64,000 bases of DNA from Sorangium cellulosum (GTDB lineage Bacteria; Myxococcota_A; Polyangia; Polyangiales; Polyangiaceae): the NCBI RefSeq assembly GCF_004135735.1, contig NZ_CP012670.1, forward strand, positions 11,197,482 to 11,261,481, in the 5' to 3' direction. Shown piece after piece: positions 1 to 7,285 of the stretch (positions are counted from its first letter, which is position 1; each line of letters starts with the position of its first letter). Below the pieces are notes generated by a model. That model had not been told where the DNA came from and did no database searches. It saw only the letters and a program-made list of their open reading frames with translations. Position numbers and translations under genes: made by a program.

Positions 1-221
1 TCGTCTCCCGAGACCCGCGCGGTCCACGAGGGGCGATGCCCCAGCGCCTGCCCGAGCTTGCTCGAGCTGTTCGCCATGGAATTCTCCGCGCTATCTACGG
101 AGTTGGGATCTTCGTCGAGCTTGTTTTCGACGGTTTGCTCCGGCTGCTCGGTGCAGTACCAGCAGTTGTCCTTCTCAGGGCTCACGAGGTCCATCGCGAT
201 GGATTCGCCGATCTGAGTCAT
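1..221 (-). CDS. Partial T6SS-associated protein, 3' end outside the window
   Basis: This open frame starts at an ATG (221-219) with an AGGAG ribosome site about 12 nt upstream, and runs off the left edge after 73 codons without a stop. The visible N-terminus is acidic and Ser/Asn-rich, has a CxxC pair (CWYC near residue 20), and shows no signal peptide or membrane segment. It lies 15 bp downstream of the PAAR-like DUF4150 gene. In T6SS loci the gene after a PAAR-like protein is often a cargo effector, so a toxin is a reasonable guess, but no catalytic motif is visible in this portion. The family is not recognised. Confidence 0.6.
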   Translation of the reverse strand, partial: MTQIGESIAMDLVSPEKDNCWYCTEQPEQTVENKLDEDPNSVDSAENSMANSSSKLGQALGHRPSWTARVSGD

Positions 222-236
222 CGCAGCGGTCTCCTG

Positions 237-617
237 TTATCCCATGATGTTCTTCTTGTTGTGAAACAGCGGATCCCCCATCCGGCACACGTTCTTGCCC
301 TCGAACTTCACGTCGAACGAATACAGCATGAACTCGCACTCCCCCCGGTTGCACGAGCTCATCACGCCGCCGGCCGTCCCTGCCTCGTCGCCGCTCGACT
401 TCGTGTACTTGGCCCCCTTCACCATCGGCATCTTCCCGTCGCACGTAACCTTCTTCGGCCCATCCGACGTGTCCGACGCCTGCCCGATGTTCGGGTAGGG
501 GATCGGCACCGGCCCGCCGGGGGTCGGCGTCTTGCAGACGTCGGGGAAGACCATGCTCATGCCGCCGCTCTGCTTGTGCACCACCCCGCGCATGTTCGCG
601 AACACCGTCGTTCCCAT
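237..617 (-). CDS. PAAR-like protein, DUF4150 family
   Basis: A 126-residue protein of the DUF4150 (PAAR-like) family. It has the family's N-terminal plan: a short strand with VFAN, then MVFPDVCKTP and a PIPYPNIGQ motif, and later Gly- and Cys-containing segments (SSCNRGECEF, CRMGDP). Members are believed to sharpen the tip of the T6SS spike and recruit cargo, acting on VgrG outside the cell. The ATG start is preceded by GGAGGAG at good spacing. It is the fourth gene after tssG and is probably co-transcribed with the upstream DUF2169 and thiolase-like genes. No toxin domain is fused to it, so cargo would have to be separate. Confidence 0.88.
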   Translation of the reverse strand: MGTTVFANMRGVVHKQSGGMSMVFPDVCKTPTPGGPVPIPYPNIGQASDTSDGPKKVTCDGKMPMVKGAKYTKSSGDEAGTAGGVMSSCNRGECEFMLYSFDVKFEGKNVCRMGDPLFHNKKNIMG

Positions 618-641
618 CGCCTTGCTCCTCCGTCTGTCGAA

Positions 642-1700
642 TCAGACCTTGTCCAGGATCGCCGCGCCGCGCGCCGTCAGATCCGACGGCGCCCACACGA
701 GGCAGCGGGAGGGGCGGTGGCCCTCCACCAGGGACAGCGCCGCCAGCCCCACGAGCATCGCCCCGAGCGCCGCCCCCGCGTCGCCCACGCAGTCCGCCGG
801 GTGCTCGAGCACGAAGTCCTCGGCGATCCTCTTCTTGTGCCGCGCCAGCGCCACACCCCACTCCTTGGCAAAGAAGGTCTCGCCGTTGAAGCCGGCAACC
901 ACCGTCCGTACGGACTCTCCCGGCGCGGCCGCGAACGCCGCCTTCATCGCCGCGTCCAGCCCCTCGCCGCGGTACGCCGCCCCGTTGTTGTAGCGGTGCC
1001 CTTCCTCGTCCGCCGTCCCCACCGAGACGATCCGCGACAGCGCCGTCCCTCCGTGCGCCGCTCCCGGCCGCGCGAGCAGCAGGAACGCCGCCCCCTCGCC
1101 CGGGATGAAGCCGTCGAAGATCCCGTGCGCGCGCAGCCGCTCCTCCAGGTCCAGCGTCCCGAGCAAGTACAGGTCGAGGAGCGTATCCACGCCGCCCACC
1201 ACGACGCGATCATACCGGCGCGCGGAGAGCCCCTCCAGCGCCGCGGCGAGCGCCAGGAAGACGCCCGCCCGGCCCGCCGGGAACACCCGGCTGCGCGCTA
1301 GATCGATCGCGATGTCGGCCTGCGCCGCGAGCTGCTCCAGGAAGACCGGCCCGGCAGGCGCAGGACGGCCCTCCGGAAACGCTTCTGGCCCCGCCAGCAG
1401 CACCGCGGTCAGCCCCGGCGGCGCGCCCTCGAGGCACGCGCGCAGCGCTGGACCCGAGAGGCGCAGCATCCGGATCTGCCGCGCCGTCAGCCCGGCAGTC
1501 TTCTCAATCACCGGCGCGAGCGGCGGCAGATCCGGCGTGGCCACGAGCGCCATCACCAGGGGATTGAAGCGCCTGTCCAGGACCGAGGTCTCCTGGAACC
1601 GGGATATCCCCGCCCGGACCGCCGCGCTCGTCACCTCGGCGCTCAGCCCGACGGAGCTCACCATGCCGACCCGCAGGATGTCCGCGCCCGGCGCCGCCAT
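642..1700 (-). CDS. Thiolase-fold (beta-ketoacyl synthase-like) protein of the T6SS locus
   Basis: About 352 residues with a beta-ketoacyl synthase/thiolase-like layout: VSSVGLS near the N-terminus, RVVVGGVDTL in the middle, GEGAAFLLLARPG, and a late GDAGAALGAMLVG. Where condensing enzymes carry the nucleophile motif (ACASG-like) this protein has FPAGRAG, so the catalytic Cys appears to be missing. Such proteins occur next to DUF2169 and DUF4150 genes in T6SS loci, and their role there is not established. The ATG at 1700 overlaps the upstream TGA by one base and has GGAGG five bases upstream. A GTG at 1703 is an alternative start. A non-enzymatic role, such as effector handling, is inference. 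Confidence 0.75.
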   Translation of the reverse strand: MAAPGADILRVGMVSSVGLSAEVTSAAVRAGISRFQETSVLDRRFNPLVMALVATPDLPPLAPVIEKTAGLTARQIRMLRLSGPALRACLEGAPPGLTAVLLAGPEAFPEGRPAPAGPVFLEQLAAQADIAIDLARSRVFPAGRAGVFLALAAALEGLSARRYDRVVVGGVDTLLDLYLLGTLDLEERLRAHGIFDGFIPGEGAAFLLLARPGAAHGGTALSRIVSVGTADEEGHRYNNGAAYRGEGLDAAMKAAFAAAPGESVRTVVAGFNGETFFAKEWGVALARHKKRIAEDFVLEHPADCVGDAGAALGAMLVGLAALSLVEGHRPSRCLVWAPSDLTARGAAILDKV

Positions 1701-2731
1701 CACGACCTCCGCCCGCTCAGCTCGATTCGCTTCGCATCAATCTCCACCAGACTCACCTTGAGCGCGCGCTTGTCGCACCCCACCGCGCTCAGCCACACCA
1801 TCCCGAGCCGCCCCTCGCCAGGCTCGAGCACCACCGTCTGCAACCGCATCGGCGGCCGCTCGACATCGCGATCGATCGTGACCTTCACATCGAGCTCGCA
1901 CGCCGGCAACCGCACCTCCCACGGATCCAGCGCGGCGTTCTGCACCTTGACCGGCTCGCCGCCGCACAGGTAGCCCGGACACACGAGCCCCGGCGAGGCC
2001 GCATTGAAGAAGCGCGCGTCGAAGTCCTTCGGCAAGTACGGCGCCCGCGTCTCCTGCCACGCCTCGTCGTAGGTCCCCGCATACCGCCGGCGCGGCTCCC
2101 ACGAGGGCGCGATGAAGCCGAACCCCGCGGGCGGCGGGCGGTCGCGCGTGCCCGAGATGAGGTGCGCCGGGTCCTCCAGGTTGGGCAGCCGCCGTACCGC
2201 CTTGTCCGGCGGCGCGCTCCGCAGGCCGAAGCCGACGCCCACCGGGTTGCGCGGATCGATCTCCAGCGGACCCTTCTCCGGATCGTGCTTGAGCACGCCG
2301 CCGAAGGCGCGCTCGTAGACGAGCGGCATGCGCTCGAACGGGATCGGCGGAGAGATGCGGAGATCGAGCGGTCCGCGCCATTCCCGATCGCCGAAGACGC
2401 GGACCACCTTGGCGACCGGACCGACAACCAGCGACACATCGACCGATGGCGCCGGGCGCCCGCGCGGCGCCCACGCCTCGCCGAGCAGCACCACGTCGGT
2501 TGCCGGCTTGCCGAGGTGGAGATCGGCGGCGTGCTTCAAGCTGGTCTGCCCCGGCTCCCCCCAGTACTCGTCCGCGAGCTTCACCGGCTCCTGCTCCTCG
2601 GCGACGCGCAGCGCGCCGCCGCGCAGCGCGAAGGTCGCGCGGACCGCGACGTACAGCGTGTCCACCCCGTGCGCGTCCGGAAAGAGCGCGATGTTCGCCT
2701 TGAAGGGACTTGTGTTCTTGAGCTGCAGCAT
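1700..2731 (-). CDS. DUF2169 domain protein, probable T6SS effector adaptor
   Basis: A 343-residue protein of the DUF2169 family. The N-terminus (LQLKNTSPFKANIALFPDA) followed by a strand-rich ATFAL segment is typical. Later segments include PLVYERAFGG, DPRNPVGVGF and LPNLEDP, which are hallmark DUF2169 stretches. DUF2169 proteins are encoded beside PAAR-like and effector genes and are thought to load cargo onto the spike in the cytoplasm. The start lies 3 bp after the stop of the nuclease gene and the stop overlaps the next gene, so translation is likely coupled. This makes it the best candidate partner for the upstream nuclease, although the pairing is inferred only from position. Confidence 0.85.
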   Translation of the reverse strand: MLQLKNTSPFKANIALFPDAHGVDTLYVAVRATFALRGGALRVAEEQEPVKLADEYWGEPGQTSLKHAADLHLGKPATDVVLLGEAWAPRGRPAPSVDVSLVVGPVAKVVRVFGDREWRGPLDLRISPPIPFERMPLVYERAFGGVLKHDPEKGPLEIDPRNPVGVGFGLRSAPPDKAVRRLPNLEDPAHLISGTRDRPPPAGFGFIAPSWEPRRRYAGTYDEAWQETRAPYLPKDFDARFFNAASPGLVCPGYLCGGEPVKVQNAALDPWEVRLPACELDVKVTIDRDVERPPMRLQTVVLEPGEGRLGMVWLSAVGCDKRALKVSLVEIDAKRIELSGRRS

Positions 2732-2734
2732 GGC

Positions 2735-3277
2735 TCAGACGTCGTATGTCGTTTCCTGCGCTGGCCCTTGTGCGAGCTCCAGTGCGTCGAGCTCCGCCTG
2801 GCGCTGCGCGCGCCAATCACGTGTAGGATACAGATACGGGTTCGCGTTGACGATTTGCCACGAACGCAGCGGGCCCTTGGCGCTTCCGACTACGACGAGG
2901 AACGCGTCCGGTCGAAGATCGCTCCCCAGGTACTCGATGTTGACACGCATCCAGCCTGCTTCCTCGCCGAGCATGCTGACGATCTCCCTTTCCATCTTGT
3001 ACCAGGGACCACCGCTCATGTTCACGAGACCGTGCATCGCTACGAGGTTTGCCCGTCGATTCGGCCCCCCGAAGCATCGAGCGATAAGGTGACCACGGTG
3101 ATCGAAGCCTGTCCGCTCGTGGACTCCATTCGCAGGTCGATAGGGCCATCGGAGATGCCGGATCTCACCCGCGATCTGGAGCGTCCGCGCGCAGCGCGCC
3201 CCAAAATGCTCGACCTTCGCCTCGAACACAGTGCGCCGATCCAGCCCGAGCAGCTCGATCGTTCGGACAATGCTCAT
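2735..3277 (-). CDS. DNA/RNA non-specific endonuclease (His-Me finger), putative T6SS effector
   Basis: A 180-residue protein matching the Endonuclea_NS_2 type of DNA/RNA non-specific nuclease. The core is FDHRGHLIARCFGG (residues about 78-91), followed by an Asn-containing NLVAMHGLVN and a WYKME segment. That matches the His general base and metal-binding Asn arrangement of the family. The downstream VNIEYLGSDLRPDAFLVVV also fits. The whole protein is essentially the nuclease domain: no signal peptide, PAAR or Rhs part is fused. Its ATG overlaps the tssG stop by 4 bp (ATGA), so it is translated directly after a structural gene. Delivery by this T6SS is inferred from location. No obvious immunity gene lies beside it. 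Confidence 0.8.
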   Translation of the reverse strand: MSIVRTIELLGLDRRTVFEAKVEHFGARCARTLQIAGEIRHLRWPYRPANGVHERTGFDHRGHLIARCFGGPNRRANLVAMHGLVNMSGGPWYKMEREIVSMLGEEAGWMRVNIEYLGSDLRPDAFLVVVGSAKGPLRSWQIVNANPYLYPTRDWRAQRQAELDALELAQGPAQETTYDV

Positions 3278-4404
3278 GCGAACCTCGCGCCATGAGCCGT
3301 CGCCGATTCACCATCGCGCATCGAACCGCCGTGCTCCGTGGCGGGCGCGCCCCGCAGCGCCGCCCCCCGCAGCCTCTTCTCGACCGCCTCCCGCCTCCGC
3401 GCCCCGCCGCCGAGGCACGCCGTCGTCCCGAGCCGCGCCCCGTGCCGCCGCCCGAGCCGCGCCGCCGGCGCCTCCTCGGCGCGCAGCCGCAACAGCACCG
3501 TGAAGCTCAGCACCTCGCCCGCGTAGAACCGCGTCAGCGCGCACAGCGGCCCGAGCAGGTCCCCTCCGGGCAAGCAGCGCAGGTAGTCCTCGAGCGACAG
3601 CGGCCCCACGACGAGCTCGAACCCCGCCTCCTGGTCCCACGCCCGCCGCCCCAGAATAGCCCCCTCCCCGAGCCCCCGGTTGCGCCCCGACGGCCCGATC
3701 GCCGTCCGGTCGCTCTCCTCGATCGGGTGGTACGCCCCCGTCAGCGGCGCCCCCTCGACCGGCACCCCGAGGTGATGCCGCAACAGCGCCGTGAGCCCCG
3801 CCATCGGCCGCACCTCCCGCGCCATGAGCGCCGCCGGCTCCAGCAGCGCGCGGTCGCTCACCGGGAGCCTCCCGCGCAGCGACGGCAGCCCGAGGCCGAC
3901 CAGCGCGTGCAGGTACCGCGCGGCGTCGTCCTGCTCCGGAGACGCCACGCCGAGCCCGATCCGGTGCCGCTTGCGGATCCGGTACACCAGCGACAGCAGC
4001 CGGTGGTTGAAGATGTCCAGGAAGTCGCGCAGCGCGAAATCGCGCCGCGCCGCCCGCTGGTACACGAGCTCCGCGAACGGCGGCGGCAGCGGCCCGAGCG
4101 CGCCCGCGAGGCTCAGGAAGCTCGCCGTCAGCACCGCCTTCTCCCCCGCGCGCGCCGGGCGCTCGATCCCCGCCACCTCCGTCTCGGGGAACGCAAGGTC
4201 GATCGCGCCGCGCAGCCGCACCGCCTCGGCCGCGGGCTCGGCGCCCTCACCCACGCTCCGGCAGCCCGAAGCCCGCGCCTCGAGCAGCGCCACCGCCTGG
4301 AAGAAATCGAACCGGCGGCCCTCGGCGAAGAGCCGGTCCTCGGCCTCCACCGGAGCCGCGCCTTCGCCTAGAGAAGCGCCTTTGCCCCCGCCCTCGGTCG
4401 CCAT
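3274..4404 (-). CDS. tssG: T6SS baseplate protein TssG
   Basis: About 376 residues. The N-terminal RRFDFFQAVALLEA is the TssG signature, followed by a conserved PFAELVYQR and the FNHRLLSLVYRIRKRH segment typical of VasB/ImpH proteins. TssG joins TssE, TssF and TssK in the baseplate wedge on the cytoplasmic side of the membrane complex. The ATG at 4404 has GGAGG ten bases upstream; an in-frame ATG at 4413 is too close to that site. The first 37 bp overlap the end of tssF, and the stop overlaps the nuclease start. The C-terminal 50 residues are Arg/Gly/Ala-rich and less family-like. Confidence 0.9.
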   Translation of the reverse strand: MATEGGGKGASLGEGAAPVEAEDRLFAEGRRFDFFQAVALLEARASGCRSVGEGAEPAAEAVRLRGAIDLAFPETEVAGIERPARAGEKAVLTASFLSLAGALGPLPPPFAELVYQRAARRDFALRDFLDIFNHRLLSLVYRIRKRHRIGLGVASPEQDDAARYLHALVGLGLPSLRGRLPVSDRALLEPAALMAREVRPMAGLTALLRHHLGVPVEGAPLTGAYHPIEESDRTAIGPSGRNRGLGEGAILGRRAWDQEAGFELVVGPLSLEDYLRCLPGGDLLGPLCALTRFYAGEVLSFTVLLRLRAEEAPAARLGRRHGARLGTTACLGGGARRREAVEKRLRGAALRGAPATEHGGSMRDGESATAHGARFA

Positions 4405-6170
4405 CGCTTCCATACCTCCGCGCGCCCCGTGCTCCTCAGCACGAGCTCCGTGAACGAGTTGATGTGCGCATGCAGCGAGAGATACCGGCTCAGCACCTCC
4501 GCGAACAACAGCGGGCTCGACCCGACGAACTGCTCCTCGTCGAGCGTCAGCGTCACCTCGGTCCCGCGGCAGAACCCGCGCCACGCGTCCGCGCCGATCC
4601 GCCGCGTCACAGTCCGCGCCGACACGTCCGCGATGCCCTGGATCTGCCGCTCCGCCTCGGGGATCGACGCGAAGAGATAGACGCGCAAGATCTCCCTCAG
4701 CGCGTCCGCCCCGCCCGGCCCCGACAGCGAGAGGTGGTTGAGCGACAGGTTCGAGACGAGCCGCCAGAGCGCCTGTCCGCCGAGCGGAGGCTCGCGCTGC
4801 GGCGTCGGCTTCGTGAGGCACGTGATGCGGCCCATCGCCGCGCCGCGCTCCAGCGAGAGCGGCACGCCGGCCGACATCTCCTCGGGGAGATCGCGGTTGG
4901 TGCACAGCACCGAGGCGTACACCACCCGGGAAGGGGGCCGCCGCGGCGAGAGGTCGAGATCGACGAACGACAGCAGCACGTCCGTGCCAGGCACGTCCTC
5001 GCGCGCCGTCGCCACCCGGCGGGCATGCCAGAACGCCCGCGGGCCCGCGCCCTCGGCGTGGTGCGTGAACGAGAAGAACGGCGCGTACTCCACCTGCACC
5101 GCCTCGCCCGGCGCCGTCGCCGTGACCTTGTGCACCGAGTGGATCTCCGTCGTCCGCTCCCGGCGCGCGTCCGCGACCAGGCGGTACTCCGGAAAGCGGT
5201 GATCCACCCGGATCGGCTCGGTCGTGCGCGGAAACAGGTTGATGATCGGCGTGCAGCCGAGCCGGAAGGTGTCAGTCCGCACCACCACGCTCGCGGGCGG
5301 GCGCTGGTCGAGCAGGAACAGGAGCTCGCACGCCGTGCCCTCGGGCAGGCGCGTGAGCTCGACGTCGAAGAAGAGGAACTTCTCGGGAAAGGCGAAGTAC
5401 TCCTGGACCAGCCGGTGCCCGGGAGACGCGTGCACGGGGTAGGGGAGCGCCTCCTCGTCGGGCCCGAAGCCGACCGGGTGGAGGCGCGCCTCCGCGAGGT
5501 CGCGGCCGCCGCCCTCGCCGGCGCACAGGACGCGCAGCGTGTGGCCGAAGAGCAGCTCGTACAGGCGGTGGCCGTTCAGGCCGCCGCCGCTCAGGAAGAA
5601 GCGCAGCCGCCGCACCCCGAGCGCGCGCAGCGGCGGGCCGCCGCTCCGCAGGCGGACGCGGAGCGCCGCCATCACCCCGCCCGAGCCCGGCGGCAGATCC
5701 AGCGCCTCCGGCGCGCCGAAGCCGGCGGCCTCGACCTCGATCGGCCAGAGCGTGACCGGCGCGCACGTCCGGAACCGGCAGGTCGGGCCCCCGCGCGCCT
5801 CCGCGAAGAGCGGCGTGTTCCGCTCGATCACGTGGCCCGACGTCAGCTTGCTGTCCCTCGGGCTCACCTCGAACGCCGCGATCGCCATCGACGGGATGGG
5901 CGAGAGCAGCGGCGGATACAGGACGCCGAGCAGCGACGTCGTGAGCTCGGGGAGATCGCTGTCGAGGCGGTGCTGGAGGCGCGCCGTCAGGAACGCGAAC
6001 GACTCGATGAGCCGCTCGACGTGCGGATCCGCGGCGTGGCGCTCCTCCAGGCCGAGGCGCGCGGCGATCTTCGGGTATGCCGCGGCGAACTCGGCGCCGC
6101 GCTCTCGCAGGTAGGCGAGCTCGCGGGCGTAGAGATCGAGCAGCTCCGCGTCGCGGTCGCCCGTCGTCAC
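4368..6170 (-). CDS. tssF: T6SS baseplate protein TssF
   Basis: A 600-residue protein, the usual length for TssF (VasA/ImpG). The N-terminus reads LLDLYARELAYLRERG and AAYPKIAARLGL, followed by DPHVERLIESFAFLTARLQ and LYPPLLSPIPSM, which are strongly conserved family blocks. TssF is the main wedge protein of the baseplate and binds TssG. The start ATG overlaps the tssE stop by 4 bp (ATGA), and the end overlaps tssG by 37 bp, so the three baseplate genes tssE-tssF-tssG are tightly coupled. Nothing appears truncated. Confidence 0.95.
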   Translation of the reverse strand: MTTGDRDAELLDLYARELAYLRERGAEFAAAYPKIAARLGLEERHAADPHVERLIESFAFLTARLQHRLDSDLPELTTSLLGVLYPPLLSPIPSMAIAAFEVSPRDSKLTSGHVIERNTPLFAEARGGPTCRFRTCAPVTLWPIEVEAAGFGAPEALDLPPGSGGVMAALRVRLRSGGPPLRALGVRRLRFFLSGGGLNGHRLYELLFGHTLRVLCAGEGGGRDLAEARLHPVGFGPDEEALPYPVHASPGHRLVQEYFAFPEKFLFFDVELTRLPEGTACELLFLLDQRPPASVVVRTDTFRLGCTPIINLFPRTTEPIRVDHRFPEYRLVADARRERTTEIHSVHKVTATAPGEAVQVEYAPFFSFTHHAEGAGPRAFWHARRVATAREDVPGTDVLLSFVDLDLSPRRPPSRVVYASVLCTNRDLPEEMSAGVPLSLERGAAMGRITCLTKPTPQREPPLGGQALWRLVSNLSLNHLSLSGPGGADALREILRVYLFASIPEAERQIQGIADVSARTVTRRIGADAWRGFCRGTEVTLTLDEEQFVGSSPLLFAEVLSRYLSLHAHINSFTELVLRSTGRAEVWKRWRPRAGAKALL

Positions 6171-6628
6171 CCGGCCTCCGGCAGCGGCAGGGTGAAGCTG
6201 AGCGGCTCGCGGACCCGCTCGGTGACGAGCAGCGCGCTGACGGCGGCGCGGTACCGCGCGTCGCCGTCCGCGGGGGGGAGCAGCTCGACCTCGACCCGCG
6301 CGAGGCGCGGCTCGTACGCCTCGACCGTCTGCTGGATGAGCCGCGCGACGCGGAACCGCTCCTCCTTGATGACGCCGCGGCCGCCGAGCTCCAGGTCGGG
6401 CAGGCCGTAGTCGAGCACCGTGCGCCGGCGCGCGAGGGCGACGTCCCCGGGCACGGGGCAGCGCGTGCCGAGCAGCCGCTCGAGCTCGCGGCGCACCGAG
6501 GCGCGCAGCGCGTCGAGGTCGTGGCTGCGCCTCGGCCGCGCCTCGCTGCGCTGCGCTGGATTGTCGTCGACCAGGCGGTCGAAGAGCGGCACGCGCCCCG
6601 CGTCCGCGGCTCCCCAGCTATCGTCCAT
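6167..6628 (-). CDS. tssE: T6SS baseplate protein TssE (gp25-like)
   Basis: A 153-residue protein with the phage gp25-like fold of TssE: LFDRLVDD at the start, the helical LRASVRRELERLLGTR, then VLDYGLPDLE, which matches the conserved NYGLPD-type motif. The C-terminal strand VSALLVTERVREPLSF also fits. TssE anchors the sheath to the baseplate. The gene starts 54 bp downstream of the hcp stop; that gap holds a GC-rich hairpin. It ends in a 4-bp overlap with tssF. The length is slightly above the family norm because of the N-terminal extension. Confidence 0.9.
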   Translation of the reverse strand: MDDSWGAADAGRVPLFDRLVDDNPAQRSEARPRRSHDLDALRASVRRELERLLGTRCPVPGDVALARRRTVLDYGLPDLELGGRGVIKEERFRVARLIQQTVEAYEPRLARVEVELLPPADGDARYRAAVSALLVTERVREPLSFTLPLPEAG

Positions 6629-6647
6629 CCCGCGCCCCTGTCCACGA

Positions 6648-6674
6648 GGCCGGCGAGGCGGCGCGCCGCCGGCC
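6648..6674. promoter_or_regulatory. GC hairpin between hcp and tssE
   Basis: An 8-bp perfect stem (GGCCGGCG/CGCCGGCC) with an 11-nt loop lies in the 54-bp gap after the hcp stop. No T-tract follows. It could stabilise the hcp message or act as a partial terminator that separates high hcp from lower baseplate expression; this is inference. Confidence 0.45.
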
Positions 6675-6682
6675 CCGCGCGA

Positions 6683-7171
6683 TCACTTGCCCTTGTTCTC
6701 TTCGAGGCTGAAGCTCGCCGAGCTCTTCCCCTTGGCCCCGCCCGGCGCCTCCTGCTTCTGCTGGGCGTACTCCCAGGTGATCTTCTTGTAGCTGAACGTG
6801 ACGTTCTCGATCGGCTGGTCCGAGCCGCCGGTCACCGAGACGGACGTGATGATGCAGCTCTCGAACGTGTACGTCATGTACTTGTGCGGCGCCCCGGCGG
6901 CGTCCGCCTTCCAGAGGTGCACCTTCATCGTCTTGATGTCCTCGCCGCCGCAGCACTTCAGGTTGAGCGTCGGCGAGGCGATGTCGAGGTACTTGGTGAC
7001 CGTGAAGTCGTTGTGCACGGAGCGGCCGCTCGCGCGGCTCGTGTTCGACGGGCCCGCCGTGAGCGGCATGGACACGCCATGATTGAAGGACAGGAGCTCG
7101 ATCGTGTCCTTGCCCTGCGCCGACGTGCTCTCGCCCTTGATGCCATCAATTTCCCAGTAGACGTTCTGCAT
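6683..7171 (-). CDS. hcp: T6SS tube protein Hcp
   Basis: A 162-residue Hcp-family protein. Family features include the N-terminal strand VYWEIDGIKGES, the IELLSFNHGVSMP block, and the DFTVTKYLDIASPTLNLKCC segment. The C-terminus has VTFSYKKITWEY, the conserved last strands. Hcp forms hexamer rings that stack into the inner tube and can carry small effectors. The C-terminal 20 residues are a flexible Ser/Lys/Glu tail. It is the only hcp in the window and is set apart from tssC by a 114-bp gap with a strong hairpin, and from tssE by another hairpin, as expected for a message needed in excess. Confidence 0.95.
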   Translation of the reverse strand: MQNVYWEIDGIKGESTSAQGKDTIELLSFNHGVSMPLTAGPSNTSRASGRSVHNDFTVTKYLDIASPTLNLKCCGGEDIKTMKVHLWKADAAGAPHKYMTYTFESCIITSVSVTGGSDQPIENVTFSYKKITWEYAQQKQEAPGGAKGKSSASFSLEENKGK

Positions 7172-7204
7172 GGCTCATCCCTCCTCTATCGACGATCCTC
7201 GTGC

Positions 7205-7251
7205 GGCCCGCGCGCGGCCGCCCCACCTGCGGGGCGCCGCCGCGCGCGGCC
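7205..7251. promoter_or_regulatory. Long GC hairpin between tssC and hcp
   Basis: Two arms of about 20 nt (7205-7224 and 7231-7251) pair almost perfectly around a 6-nt loop. The element occupies the 114-bp gap between the tssC stop and the hcp start. No T-tract is seen. It is a candidate attenuator, terminator or processing site that uncouples hcp from tssBC. Confidence 0.55.
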
Positions 7252-7285
7252 TGCTCTCATGTTTCGCGGCGCGCGCCGCGCCCCT

